Origin: Seramator thermalis
GTDB lineage: Bacteria; Bacteroidota; Bacteroidia; Bacteroidales; Dysgonomonadaceae
NCBI RefSeq assembly: GCF_004138125.1
Contig: NZ_RXHS01000016.1
Span: 1 to 61,096 of the forward strand
Direction: 5' to 3'
Length of the DNA stretch: 61,096 nt
Shown: positions 1-8,555 of the stretch, one piece after another
Layout: every line of letters starts with the position of its first letter
Position numbering within the stretch: position 1 is the stretch's first letter
Translations under genes and position numbers: made by a program
Notes under the pieces: generated by a model
The model's database searches: none
What the model saw: only the letters and a program-made list of their open reading frames with translations
Told to the model about the DNA's origin: nothing

Positions 1-78
1 TAGAGTTAAAAGGATCCAACCTGAGAAAAAAAATGTAATTTTGTCAGATTCCTTCGTTCTTTGAAATAAAACCATCAA

Positions 79-122
79 GAGGGGTCAATATCACCGGAAC
101 GAGGGGTCAACATCACCGGAAT
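79..122. repeat. Two 22-bp direct repeats resembling an IS21-family end
   Basis: Two adjacent 22-bp units differ only at two positions; the shared core reads GAGGGGTCAA then ATCACCGGAA. From memory, repeated units with this GGGGTCAA..CACCGGAA pattern form the ends of IS21-type elements in Bacteroidota. No istA or istB gene is visible, so this is either the end of an element lying left of the window or a scar. The family assignment is inference; the repeat is directly visible. Confidence 0.5.
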
Positions 123-199
123 ATCCATGACTGCGAAAAAAGTTCATCTTATTAAGTTAATGAAGTAAACAGGGGTTTCCGAAACGGTATATAAGACTT

Positions 200-664
200 T
201 TACGGTTCTTTGAAAATAGGTATTTCCCGTTTTACATTTTGACTGAGCGAGATCATGGTTTCGGTGGCAACAACACCGGGAATTTCCTGAATACGGTTGT
301 TGAGAAGATCCATCAAATGCTCATTGTCGCGGGCGTAAAGTTTAACTAACAACGTATAGGGACCCGTAGTGAAATGACACTCGGTGATTTCGGGAATTTT
401 TTCGAATTCGGGTACCACGTTTTTATACATGGAACCTTTCTCGAGTTTCACACCAATATAAGCAGTTGTAGCATATCCGAGCACTTTGGGATTAACATTA
501 TATCCGGATCCGGTGATCACATTGTTTTCGATCATCCGTTGAACGCGTTGGTGGATGGCAGCACGTGAAACGCCACATTGTTCGGCAACATCTCGAAATG
601 GAATTCGAGCATTTTGAGAGATGATCTCTAAAATTTGTCGGTCCAATTTGTCAATTTTTTCCAT
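200..664 (-). CDS. Lrp/AsnC family transcriptional regulator
   Basis: This 154-residue protein has the normal Lrp/AsnC length and layout. Residues 5-55 form the winged helix-turn-helix (LDRQILEIISQNAR, then CGVSRAAIHQRV). Residues about 65-145 form the RAM ligand-binding domain, with TGPYTLLVK as a recognisable strand. Such proteins bind DNA as dimers or octamers and sense amino acids. The gene stands alone, downstream of and on the same strand as ispD, with a promoter-like sequence just upstream. The ligand and targets cannot be read from the sequence. Confidence 0.92.
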   Translation of the reverse strand: MEKIDKLDRQILEIISQNARIPFRDVAEQCGVSRAAIHQRVQRMIENNVITGSGYNVNPKVLGYATTAYIGVKLEKGSMYKNVVPEFEKIPEITECHFTTGPYTLLVKLYARDNEHLMDLLNNRIQEIPGVVATETMISLSQNVKREIPIFKEP

Positions 665-695
665 CGAACTTCTTTTATTATTTACATTTTGACTT

Positions 696-729
696 CAAAA
701 GTACTAATTTTCTTTATTAAAATGACAAA
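696..729 (-). promoter_or_regulatory. Bacteroidota-type promoter of the Lrp/AsnC gene
   Basis: On the minus strand TACTTTTG fits the -7 consensus TAnnTTTG and a TTTG lies upstream as the -33 box. The spacer is 22 bp, a little longer than the usual 19-20, so the call is moderate. It sits about 30 bases before the ATG of the regulator. Confidence 0.4.
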
Positions 730-813
730 TTGAAATTATTTTTTTTGAAATAAAATAATTTGTAAACTAAACAGTCTCAATTTTGAAACGAATATTTCGT
801 GAAAGAAGAACTC

Positions 814-1515
814 TTACTGCAAAATCGAGTTAACCAGTATTTCTGCCAAATTAAAATCGAATGCGGTTGTAATTTTAATGTTCTCGTCATTCCCCTCCAC
901 CAAGTGAATTTCGATACCATACTCTTCGGCCACCGAAGCATCATCGGTAAAGGAGCTTTTGAAATCTACAGAATAGGCTTTCTTCAAAAGACGAGCAGGA
1001 AAAACCTGAGGAGTCTGTACCAATTTCAACAAAGAGCGATCGATAGGTTTGTGTCCGTGTGAAGTGAGCATCCGGACACTGTTTTTTTCGCTCACTACCG
1101 GGATAGCTCCACATTGACAATTTGCGGCTTCGGCAAATACGTTTTCAATAACCGAGTGTGCAACAAATGGCCGAGCTGCATCATGGATAGCCACCATTTC
1201 ATCATCATCGATCAGCGAAAGTCCGTTTTTTACCGAATGAAAACGTGTTGCTCCCCCATCGACGAGCAAGTGCGGCACTTCAAATCCATGAGAAGAACAT
1301 AACTGCGCCCACAAATTACGATATTCGGGATGAAGAACAACGACTATTTTCATTTCCCGATTGTATCGATAAAAAACTTGAATGGTATGCATCAATAATG
1401 GTTTACCGCCAACAGACACAAACTGTTTGGGTAACTCGGTGCCTGCCCGAAGGCCTACCCCTCCGGCGACAATCACGACACTTTGTTTCTGCAAGCCCTT
1501 CATGCAACGACACAT
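814..1515 (-). CDS. ispD: 2-C-methyl-D-erythritol 4-phosphate cytidylyltransferase
   Basis: This cytosolic enzyme couples CTP to 2-C-methyl-D-erythritol 4-phosphate in the non-mevalonate isoprenoid pathway. The N-terminal VAGGVGLRAG followed by LPKQF is the nucleotide-binding loop, and HDAARPF, VQTPQVFP and TDDASVAEEYG match later conserved blocks. The 233-residue length is normal. The first ATG overlaps the xseB stop as TAATG, which suggests translational coupling. An ATG four codons later (MKGLQ) would give a more typical N-terminus, so the exact start is uncertain. Confidence 0.93.
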   Translation of the reverse strand: MCRCMKGLQKQSVVIVAGGVGLRAGTELPKQFVSVGGKPLLMHTIQVFYRYNREMKIVVVLHPEYRNLWAQLCSSHGFEVPHLLVDGGATRFHSVKNGLSLIDDDEMVAIHDAARPFVAHSVIENVFAEAANCQCGAIPVVSEKNSVRMLTSHGHKPIDRSLLKLVQTPQVFPARLLKKAYSVDFKSSFTDDASVAEEYGIEIHLVEGNDENIKITTAFDFNLAEILVNSILQ

Positions 1516-1706
1516 TAAGCAATCTCATCGAGCATGCGCTGCAAATCCTCGTCGGCTTTGGTAAGTTTCTCTTTGCAAAAAGCAATCAACTCGCCCGCAT
1601 GCTTAACCTTTTCAGTCAGTTTATCCACATCAAGCTCGCCGGACTCGATAGAGCGGACAATTTCTTCCAGTTCTTTCCGTGCCTGAGAATAAGTCATATT
1701 TTCCAT
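1515..1706 (-). CDS. xseB: Exodeoxyribonuclease VII small subunit
   Basis: The 63-residue protein matches the small subunit in length and pattern: ARKELEEIVRSIESGELDVD followed by a charged helix predicted to form a coiled coil. It binds the large subunit to make the complex that degrades single-stranded DNA into oligonucleotides. The gene overlaps the end of xseA by 13 bases and touches ispD, so it is the middle gene of one transcript. Confidence 0.93.
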   Translation of the reverse strand: MENMTYSQARKELEEIVRSIESGELDVDKLTEKVKHAGELIAFCKEKLTKADEDLQRMLDEIA

Positions 1707-3013
1707 TTTTCGATATTTTTTATTTCCGAAGTTGTTTTACCATCCGAAAAAATAGTTTCGATACATTCGTTTTCAACGAGAGAAGTAGCGGAAGTTACGA
1801 TTTTACCATTTTGCACCGTGATGGTATATCCCCGCTTCAGCACATTTTTGGGAGATACCATTTCAAAATATTGCTCAGCGTTCTCTATCCGATGTTTTTC
1901 ACTCCGAATCACATGTTCAACAGCATTCCGAAAGCGCACGACCTGCTCTTTGTGCTCTTGCCTAAGCGTATCGAGTTGCTTTTGTGAATAGGCACGAAGC
2001 ATAAAAACAACATTTCCGATTTCGCTGTTTTGTTTACTCAAAAAGGCAATAGAATGATGATATACGTCCTTCGACAAAAGCGCCAACTCCGAGTTTTCGC
2101 GGCTAATCGCTTGTCTTGCAATAGATACCAAACGCTGTTGCAAGTCGGTTATTCGGGCGAGCGACTCGGCTTGATGATCGATGAAAAACTCGGCAACGGC
2201 AGTTGGCGTTTTAACACTTGTGTGGGCAACCATATCGAGCACGGTGACATCGCGCTCGTGTCCGATGCCGGTTACGATAGGCAAAGGAAATTGAGCACAG
2301 TTGGTTGCAACCGGATAAGAATCGAAACAATTCAGTTCGGACGTTGCCCCTCCACCCCGAATGATAGCTACGGCATCAAACATATCCCGGTTTTCGTAAA
2401 TCTTTTCGAGCGCAGCAATAATTGAAGCTTCGCTATTTTCTCCCTGCATTGCAGCCGGAAAAAGTTTCGTATAAAAAATCAATCCGAACGGATTCGAAGC
2501 AAGTTGATGCAAAAAATCGCCATATCCGGCTGCAGTGGCAGAAGAAATCACGGCAATCCGATTGCACACATCAGGTATAGGGAGTTCTTTATTAAGCCTG
2601 AGCACTCCTTCCTCCTCGAGCCGGCGAATAACCAACATTCGGTTGCGCGCCATTTCGCCAATCGTAAACGAAGGATCGATATCCACCACCGTGAGAGAAT
2701 AACCATACTGTTCGTGAAATTCCACCGACACACGAACCAAAACCCCCATTCCCGAAGTAAATGCCGTACCGGTTTGCGATTGGAAATAACTTTCGAGAAG
2801 GCGAAAGGTATTTGCCCAAATCACACCACGAGCGCGGGCGACAATATTTTGCGTAACCGGATCTTTTTCGATAAACTCCAAATAGCAGTGGCCATTGGCA
2901 TTGCGCCGCACATCACTCGTTTCGGCACGTACCCAATATGTGTCCGGAAAATTGTTTTTCACTACTTCCCGCACAAAGCGATTCAGTTCCAGCAAGGTGA
3001 GCGATTGATTCAT
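1694..3013 (-). CDS. xseA: Exodeoxyribonuclease VII large subunit
   Basis: This 439-residue protein is the catalytic subunit of exonuclease VII. Residues about 1-110 form the OB-fold (WVRAETSDVRRNANGHCYLE). The catalytic core follows, with AVISSATAAGYGDF, then AIIRGGGATSELNCFD, GIGHERDVTVLD and AHTSVKTPTA, all typical of the family. A long coiled-coil region precedes the C-terminal RGYTIT block. Its ATG overlaps the stop of the subtilase gene by four bases (ATGA). Confidence 0.95.
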   Translation of the reverse strand: MNQSLTLLELNRFVREVVKNNFPDTYWVRAETSDVRRNANGHCYLEFIEKDPVTQNIVARARGVIWANTFRLLESYFQSQTGTAFTSGMGVLVRVSVEFHEQYGYSLTVVDIDPSFTIGEMARNRMLVIRRLEEEGVLRLNKELPIPDVCNRIAVISSATAAGYGDFLHQLASNPFGLIFYTKLFPAAMQGENSEASIIAALEKIYENRDMFDAVAIIRGGGATSELNCFDSYPVATNCAQFPLPIVTGIGHERDVTVLDMVAHTSVKTPTAVAEFFIDHQAESLARITDLQQRLVSIARQAISRENSELALLSKDVYHHSIAFLSKQNSEIGNVVFMLRAYSQKQLDTLRQEHKEQVVRFRNAVEHVIRSEKHRIENAEQYFEMVSPKNVLKRGYTITVQNGKIVTSATSLVENECIETIFSDGKTTSEIKNIEKWKI

Positions 3014-4671
3014 AGTTTAATTTTTAAACGCGCAACACGCAAATCCAAAGGACTATCGATGACGATGTAAAGATATTGGTTTTCTTTTTTCAAACCACTG
3101 TTCAGCTGAAAATTTAATAGATAATTCTCGTCGAGCTTGTTTTCGTAAAGGATCAGTCCATTTTCGGAAAGCAATCTGACAATATATATATTAGGAGGAA
3201 GCTCGCGATCGAGAAGTTGAACGGAAATATGATTTTTAGGATGATCCATCGAAACGGAAAAACCATCATCGGACAATATTTTTTCGGCGGGTTCGATACT
3301 TTCAAGAACGGTTCTCATAGCTTTGGAAAAATCGGGAATTCCGTATCCAAAGACAGTATCAGGGCGATTATACCGATCGGCCGATTCTTTCAGGGCATGG
3401 AGGATGTCGGTACGGGTAAGTTGAGGATGAATGGACCAAAGAGAGGCAACGAGTCCGGCAAGAAATGGCGACGAAAAGGACGTTCCATTCGACCATCCCA
3501 CAACACCGTTTTGATTAACCGTAGCCACTCCCACTCCCGCCGACACTAAATCGGGTTTTATGCGTCCGTCGGCCGTAGGGCCAATAGAACTAAATTTGGC
3601 AATAGTGCTATCAAGTAGAACAGCTCCGACCGTAAGCGCATGAAAAGCATCGGCAGGAACTGTAATCTTTCTCCAGGGTTTATTGCCCTCATTTCCGGCA
3701 CTGCACACCAATAATATACCCTTTTCGAAAGCTTTGTCGGCAGCACGTGTCATGAGTGAAGTCGAACCATTCATCTGCTCGTAGCGGTAACTCAACGATG
3801 GATCGTCAAAATCGCTATAGCCCAAAGATGTATTCACGATATCCACCCCCACGCTATCGGCAAATTCTATTGCCTCCACCCAAAAATCCTCTTCGACGGG
3901 AAATTCGCTTTGCGAATCTTCGGATCGGAGCAACCAGTAAGACGCTTCGGGAGCAGAACCGATCATGAGATAGGGCTGATTCACGGCCATAGTAGATAAC
4001 ACTTTGGTGCCGTGATCGTTTGCCGAAAAAAGAGATCCGTTCGGGACAAAATCCTTATATCCAAGCAGGTTGTATTTTGCGAAATAGGGAATAACATCCA
4101 CATTGGTAAAACCGGCATCGATAACGGCAATCGCAATTCCTTTCCCCCGAAAACCGGCTTTGATCATTCGATCGGCTTTATGTAAGGCAAACTGTTCGCG
4201 AGAGATTCCGAAAAAATCCTTTTCGGAGACGGTATCCTCACAAAAAGAGGGTTCGAGACGTGGTCGCATAAGATGAGTCGTCCGTTGATCATTGCCGCGC
4301 CAGATATATTTAACGGAATCTACAAAAGGCAATAATCGTACGGCCTCTATTTGCAGGCTGTCCTTCAACTGAACCACGCAGGTATTGAACCACTTGCTTT
4401 TCGAAACAATTTTTCCACCCGAATTTGCAATGATTTGCAAATAATTTTTCGAGACAGGAAAATCGGTACTGTCGATATCGACCCGTTCTTTACGTTTGCG
4501 CTCTATTGCCCGTTTCGATAAAAAAGATTGCGGGTTGTCCACCGAATATTCCATCTCGCTTCCTTTATCCTTCAAATATACGCGGAAGCGATATTCGAGC
4601 GGAGAGGTTTGCCCCAAAAGCACTATAGAAAAAGCGGCAAATAGAATGATGGTGTAGATGCGTAGTGTCAT
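3010..4671 (-). CDS. Secreted S8 (subtilisin-like) serine peptidase
   Basis: The 553-residue protein begins with a signal peptide (TIILFAAFSIVLLGQ). The subtilase triad is visible: Asp185 in VIDAGFTN, His220 in NDHGTKV and Ser398 in NGTSFSSP. The oxyanion Asn is in CSAGNEGN. Residues 25-150 look like an inhibitor or propeptide-like region. About 100 residues follow the peptidase domain and resemble a small beta-sandwich; I do not see a clear type IX sorting domain. It probably acts in the periplasm or outside the cell. The link to xseA-xseB-ispD is by gene overlap, with no obvious shared function. Substrate unknown. Confidence 0.9.
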   Translation of the reverse strand: MTLRIYTIILFAAFSIVLLGQTSPLEYRFRVYLKDKGSEMEYSVDNPQSFLSKRAIERKRKERVDIDSTDFPVSKNYLQIIANSGGKIVSKSKWFNTCVVQLKDSLQIEAVRLLPFVDSVKYIWRGNDQRTTHLMRPRLEPSFCEDTVSEKDFFGISREQFALHKADRMIKAGFRGKGIAIAVIDAGFTNVDVIPYFAKYNLLGYKDFVPNGSLFSANDHGTKVLSTMAVNQPYLMIGSAPEASYWLLRSEDSQSEFPVEEDFWVEAIEFADSVGVDIVNTSLGYSDFDDPSLSYRYEQMNGSTSLMTRAADKAFEKGILLVCSAGNEGNKPWRKITVPADAFHALTVGAVLLDSTIAKFSSIGPTADGRIKPDLVSAGVGVATVNQNGVVGWSNGTSFSSPFLAGLVASLWSIHPQLTRTDILHALKESADRYNRPDTVFGYGIPDFSKAMRTVLESIEPAEKILSDDGFSVSMDHPKNHISVQLLDRELPPNIYIVRLLSENGLILYENKLDENYLLNFQLNSGLKKENQYLYIVIDSPLDLRVARLKIKL

Positions 4672-4722
4672 GATTTTAACTGATGGATAAGCAAAAATAC
4701 ATACGATTTATCAAAAAGAAAA

Positions 4723-4754
4723 ATCCGCATCGCGATTTTATTCACGATGCGGAT
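4723..4754 (-). terminator. Rho-independent terminator after the sigma-factor operon
   Basis: A perfect 10-bp inverted repeat (ATCCGCATCG and its complement, 12-base loop) is followed on the minus strand by a T-rich run. It lies about 20 bases past the stop of the DUF4252 gene and would end the sigma-factor transcript. Confidence 0.75.
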
Positions 4755-4775
4755 CGGCAGCAGCAACAATTGTCC

Positions 4776-5258
4776 TTAATCTTTACCGAAACCTTCGGTC
4801 ATTTTCTGAATATCCTGCAATGTAAAATCGCCCAGAAACTGGAGTATCACACTTTCATCATCGCTGCCATCGACAATCATGATGAGTTCGCGAATACTTT
4901 CGGGCTTGCCTTTCATAAAAAAATTCACGTTGTCGTCGTCATCCGATTTCACGCGCATCAGCAATTCATAATTATCTGTCTTGACTTGGTTGTTTGCCAG
5001 AGAGACCATGCGTTTTCCAATATTCTTATCCTCGGTAGTAAGAATGAGAATGGACGACAATTTGTGCAAAAAATTGCCCACGTCTATGCCCCCATAATTC
5101 ATATTTTTGGCGTTTTTGGGGAAAAGTGAAAGCATGTTTTTCGAAATGTAAACCGACGTAACACCATCCATTTCGGTAAACTGTTCGAATGGATTCTTTT
5201 GAGCTGAAAGATTTGCTGCGCATACTACAAAAAGTATAGCTATCAATAATTTTCTCAT
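4776..5258 (-). CDS. DUF4252 family secreted protein
   Basis: This 160-residue protein has a clear signal peptide (LLIAILFVVCAANLSAQ) and a body that I match to DUF4252: TEMDGVTSVYISKNML early, then ELIMIVDGSDDESVILQFLGDFTLQDI near the end. It is the last gene of a four-gene set with a sigma factor, an anti-sigma-like protein and a second DUF4252 gene; its ATG overlaps the previous stop by four bases. Function is not known. The context suggests a periplasmic or surface output, or a sensor, of the sigma-factor circuit. Confidence 0.8.
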   Translation of the reverse strand: MRKLLIAILFVVCAANLSAQKNPFEQFTEMDGVTSVYISKNMLSLFPKNAKNMNYGGIDVGNFLHKLSSILILTTEDKNIGKRMVSLANNQVKTDNYELLMRVKSDDDDNVNFFMKGKPESIRELIMIVDGSDDESVILQFLGDFTLQDIQKMTEGFGKD

Positions 5259-5779
5259 TGTTTCGTATATATAGTTTGATGAATAATCTTCTGTGTTTTC
5301 TCCACATGAACGGCTGCTTTTTCGATAGGCTGCATGCCTTTTTCGAAATTATCGGAAAACAACTGCAGAGCGTGCATTGTTGCCCGATAAGCATCATTCG
5401 GATTTTGATATGTGTCGGCCATCAAAGCCGGTTTGGGGTTATCGGATTGAACAAAAAAACGGATTCCGAACACAAGCAAAACAGAGGCGGCAACGACCAA
5501 AAACGGAGATAACAATCGTCGCATCCCGGTCCTCTCCGACTTCATTTTACGATCGTCGTCAAACGAATCAATGAGCGCGGAAATTCTCTGTTCCAAGTCG
5601 GATGGAATCGGCACATTTTGGTCGTAAAACGATAAAAACACCCGTCTATCCTCTTCGAGCGATTTGGGAACAACTTCCTGTCTGAAAAAATCGGACAACC
5701 GCTTTTCCTCATCGAGCGAGGTTTCTCCTTTATAAAATCTGTCGAGCAGTTTATGTATTTCTTCGATTTGCATATTCAT
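5255..5779 (-). CDS. Probable single-pass anti-sigma factor
   Basis: The 174-residue protein has a charged N-terminal half, one membrane segment at about residues 87-109 (LLSPFLVVAASVLLVFGIRF) and a short outer tail of about 65 residues. The N-terminal pattern IHKLLDRFYKGETSLDEEKR is like that seen in small Bacteroidota membrane proteins encoded beside ECF sigma factors. It starts 13 bases after the sigma factor gene. I infer that it holds the sigma factor at the membrane. No zinc-binding HxxxCxxC motif is present. Confidence 0.6.
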   Translation of the reverse strand: MNMQIEEIHKLLDRFYKGETSLDEEKRLSDFFRQEVVPKSLEEDRRVFLSFYDQNVPIPSDLEQRISALIDSFDDDRKMKSERTGMRRLLSPFLVVAASVLLVFGIRFFVQSDNPKPALMADTYQNPNDAYRATMHALQLFSDNFEKGMQPIEKAAVHVEKTQKIIHQTIYTKQ

Positions 5780-5792
5780 TTTGTTTTTATGA

Positions 5793-6302
5793 TCACGGTT
5801 CGTGTCGTTCGATCAATGCCAGTTGAGCCTTCATCGCACTTCGCGCTCTCGAGAGCAATTGTCTTATATTCACTTCGGTATATTGCGTAACATTCGCTAT
5901 TTCCGGAATTGACAAATCGGCAAAATGTCGGAGTTGCATTACTTTTTGCTGCGAAGCAGGCAATTTTTTTAAGCAATCCATCACCACCGAGAGTTGATCC
6001 TTCGCCATCAGAGTATGTTCGAGCCACTCGTCGCTTTCAGTTTCCTGATCCGGATCGAGCAATGTCGTGCGCTTGTGATAACTTTCGCGAAGCATATCGA
6101 GTGCCAGATTTTTGGCCATTCTGATGACAAAAGCCTCGTCATTGCGAATATCATCGAGTCGGTCACGCAGCTGCCAGAGCTTGATGTAAACCTCCTGCAC
6201 AGCATCTTCCGCATCCTTTTCGTTTTCGAGAATCGAGTATGCTACCCGATAGATTTGTCGATGGAGACCCAGAAATCTATTTTTAAACTCACTGCTCTCC
6301 AT
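5793..6302 (-). CDS. ECF-type RNA polymerase sigma factor
   Basis: The 169-residue length and layout are those of an ECF sigma factor. Region 2 contains DAEDAVQEVYIKLWQLRDRL followed by ALDMLRESYHKR. Region 4 contains LPASQQKVMQLRHFADLSI and IRQLLSRARSAMK, the helix-turn-helix that reads the -35 box. The start overlaps the end of the upstream DUF4252 gene by 14 bases. The inducing signal cannot be inferred. Confidence 0.92.
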   Translation of the reverse strand: MESSEFKNRFLGLHRQIYRVAYSILENEKDAEDAVQEVYIKLWQLRDRLDDIRNDEAFVIRMAKNLALDMLRESYHKRTTLLDPDQETESDEWLEHTLMAKDQLSVVMDCLKKLPASQQKVMQLRHFADLSIPEIANVTQYTEVNIRQLLSRARSAMKAQLALIERHEP

Positions 6303-6759
6303 CCCTTTTTTTTGATGACCATTTCTCGATATCCTTCGGATCTATTTTTCCGGTAATGCTTATCAACGCAGGATCGTCACCTGAAGTAACAATTACCAGT
6401 TCGCGAATTAAATCCTTATCGAAACGAAGCAAAATTTTGGTTCTCTCGCGGCCATCGTTCGTGTTTAGAAACGTTTCGTAACGGTTATCTCGCAATTTCG
6501 AGACGCGTTCGTTGAAACGTTGCTTCACTTCGGGAGAGCATTCTTCGAGCGACAACACCTTGATGCCGGAAATATTTGCCAGCTCGCCGTTTCCCCGCTC
6601 GAAGGTTTTCGCCACGGACATCAACAATCCTCCCAATTTCACTTTTTCGACATTCTCAGCGCGCGAAAACTCATTGAAAAGTCGGTTTACGGATATTTGT
6701 GCCCACATTGCCGAACACAAAGCTGTAAATAGCAGCACACTAACAATTCTTTTATACAT
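6289..6759 (-). CDS. DUF4252 family secreted protein, first gene of the sigma operon
   Basis: The 156-residue protein has a signal peptide (IVSVLLFTALCSAMWAQ) and the DUF4252 pattern (LFNEFSRAENVEKVKLGGLLM, then ELVIVTSGDDPALISITGKI). It is a paralogue of the DUF4252 protein at the other end of the operon, with low identity. Two copies around one sigma and anti-sigma pair suggest a functional link. The gene is followed without a gap by the sigma factor gene. Confidence 0.8.
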   Translation of the reverse strand: MYKRIVSVLLFTALCSAMWAQISVNRLFNEFSRAENVEKVKLGGLLMSVAKTFERGNGELANISGIKVLSLEECSPEVKQRFNERVSKLRDNRYETFLNTNDGRERTKILLRFDKDLIRELVIVTSGDDPALISITGKIDPKDIEKWSSKKRDGEQ

Positions 6760-6925
6760 TGCTATAGAATTTAATTTGGGAGAAACATCAATCAGGATCG
6801 TTTCTATACAGAAGACGAATCAGATAAAATTCTGTGACACGGATTTGTTCAGATTGTGCAGAAAAAACCATCTTTGGGAAAGAATTGCCGGCAACTTCTC
6901 GTCCGCCTGCAATTTGGCCGGGCTG

Positions 6926-7303
6926 CTATTCTGCACTCACTACTTCCTTTCCAAAAGGCACAAAAGCCAGCCTCATCAGTTTGAAATGCTGATTGCCAAA
7001 AGGAATACCAATGATCGTGATATAAAAAAGCAGTCCGAATAACAGATGTGTCAGCGCGATGGGGAGTCCACCGATAAAAAACCAAATGATATTCATAACA
7101 GTGGACAGACAACCGGAGCTTGAAGGAATGGTTCGGATTTTTTTGCCAAAAGGCCAGAGTGCAAGTTCGGCCAGTTTGAGTGACTGAAGCCCAAATGGTA
7201 TGCCGACAATCGTAACCATCATGCCGATGCTGCTGATGACATATTCGATGGCGGTGATGGCGCCACCGAACAACACCCAGATAATATTGCCCAACGTTTT
7301 CAT
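6926..7303 (-). CDS. YccF-family inner membrane protein
   Basis: The 125-residue protein contains two copies of the YccF pattern: NIIWVLFGGAITAIEYVISS with GIPFGLQSLKLA, and NIIWFFIGGLPIALTHLLFG with GIPFGNQHFKLM. Several hydrophobic stretches predict an integral membrane protein. The two repeats are typical of the family and its function is unknown. Its start overlaps the stop of ridA by four bases, so the two are transcribed together. Confidence 0.85.
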   Translation of the reverse strand: MKTLGNIIWVLFGGAITAIEYVISSIGMMVTIVGIPFGLQSLKLAELALWPFGKKIRTIPSSSGCLSTVMNIIWFFIGGLPIALTHLLFGLLFYITIIGIPFGNQHFKLMRLAFVPFGKEVVSAE

Positions 7304-7677
7304 CGCACGGCTATTACCTCGATCTCAATCGGAGCATTCTTAGGCAGCGCCTTCACGGCAAAAGCCGATCGCGCAGGAAAAACGCCCGAAAACTGTTCGG
7401 CATACACTTCGTTCATGTCCGAAAAATCGTTCATGTCGGTCAAGAATACCGTAGTTTTCACAATGGCATCCATATTCAGTCCGGCTTCTGCCAAAATAGC
7501 ACGAATGTTTTTGAACACTTGAGCGGTTTGTTCTTTGATGCCGCCTGTTACCATTGTTCCGGTAGCGGGATCGATAGGCAATTGCCCCGACACGAAAATC
7601 ATCCCGTTTGCTTCTATGGCTTGGCTGTAAGGACCGATAGCAGCAGGGGCTTGTTGAGTTGAAATTGACTTTTTCAT
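7300..7677 (-). CDS. ridA: RidA family reactive enamine/imine deaminase
   Basis: The 125-residue protein matches RidA throughout: IGPYSQAIEANGMIFVSGQL at the N-terminus, VKTTVFLTDMNDFSDMNEVY in the middle and PARSAFAVKALP near the end. The Arg in PARSA and the Glu in IEIEVIA correspond to active-site residues. RidA hydrolyses 2-aminoacrylate and related enamines released by PLP enzymes and so protects cytoplasmic enzymes. It forms a pair with the yccF-like gene. Confidence 0.93.
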   Translation of the reverse strand: MKKSISTQQAPAAIGPYSQAIEANGMIFVSGQLPIDPATGTMVTGGIKEQTAQVFKNIRAILAEAGLNMDAIVKTTVFLTDMNDFSDMNEVYAEQFSGVFPARSAFAVKALPKNAPIEIEVIAVR

Positions 7678-7780
7678 ATTCTTGGAATTATAAGTTTTTT
7701 TTGAGCAGATAATCGAGAACTATAGTATGAGTATCGAAAAAAAGTTTTATGTTAGATTTCTTACTGCTTTTTTTCTTCAA

Positions 7781-8521
7781 TTAATTTCCAGACCGTTGTC
7801 GAACAACTTCATAGACAAGAATGCCGGCAGCAACCGACACGTTGAGTGAACCGATGGCACCGAATTGGGGAATTTTGACCAACTCGTCGCAGATACGCAA
7901 ATTTTCGGCAGCGATGCCTTCATCTTCCGATCCCATCACGATGGCCGACGGCACCGTGTAATCGGCTGAAGTATAAAGATTGGCCGCTTTTTCGGTAGCA
8001 GCAACCACTTTAATCCCGCTATTTTTGAGAAAAACGATTGCCTCTCTGATGTTTCGTTCGCGACAGACCGGGATGCGAAGCAAAGCACCGGCAGATGTTT
8101 TTACCGCGTCGGCATTCACCGAAACACTTCCTCGTTGCGGAATGACAATAGCATCCACGCCGGCCACTTCGCAGGTGCGCGCAATGGCTCCAAAATTGCG
8201 CACATCCGTGAGCCCGTCCAGCACCAGAATAAACGGGTTGCGACCTTCCTCAAACAGACGGGGAATCACCTCTTCGAGACGATAGTATGTAACGGCCGAA
8301 ATATACGCCACCACCCCTTGATGATTTTTTCGGGTGAGCGATTCAAGTTTCTCGACCGGCACACGCTGCATCGGAATATTGTAGTGGCGCAACGTGTTCT
8401 GCAATTCACGAAACAGTTCGCCCTGCAAATCGCGTTTCACCAACACTTTGTCGATGTCCTTTCCGGCTTCCGCAGCCTCAATCACGGCACGCAGGCCGAA
8501 AATCATCTCTTTTTCTTTCAT
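7781..8521 (-). CDS. rlmB: 23S rRNA (guanosine-2'-O-)-methyltransferase RlmB
   Basis: The 246-residue SPOUT methyltransferase has the N-terminal substrate-binding domain (IFGLRAVIEA) and the trefoil-knot motifs LDGLTDVRNFGAIARTC, IVMGSEDEGI and GSLNVSVAAGI. RlmB methylates the ribose of G2251 in 23S rRNA. Other TrmH-type enzymes share these motifs, but the start and length fit RlmB best. The gene follows recN by 34 bases. Confidence 0.9.
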   Translation of the reverse strand: MKEKEMIFGLRAVIEAAEAGKDIDKVLVKRDLQGELFRELQNTLRHYNIPMQRVPVEKLESLTRKNHQGVVAYISAVTYYRLEEVIPRLFEEGRNPFILVLDGLTDVRNFGAIARTCEVAGVDAIVIPQRGSVSVNADAVKTSAGALLRIPVCRERNIREAIVFLKNSGIKVVAATEKAANLYTSADYTVPSAIVMGSEDEGIAAENLRICDELVKIPQFGAIGSLNVSVAAGILVYEVVRQRSGN

Positions 8522-8555
8522 TTATCAGTTATGGATGGTTTCGTATTTTTATCAC

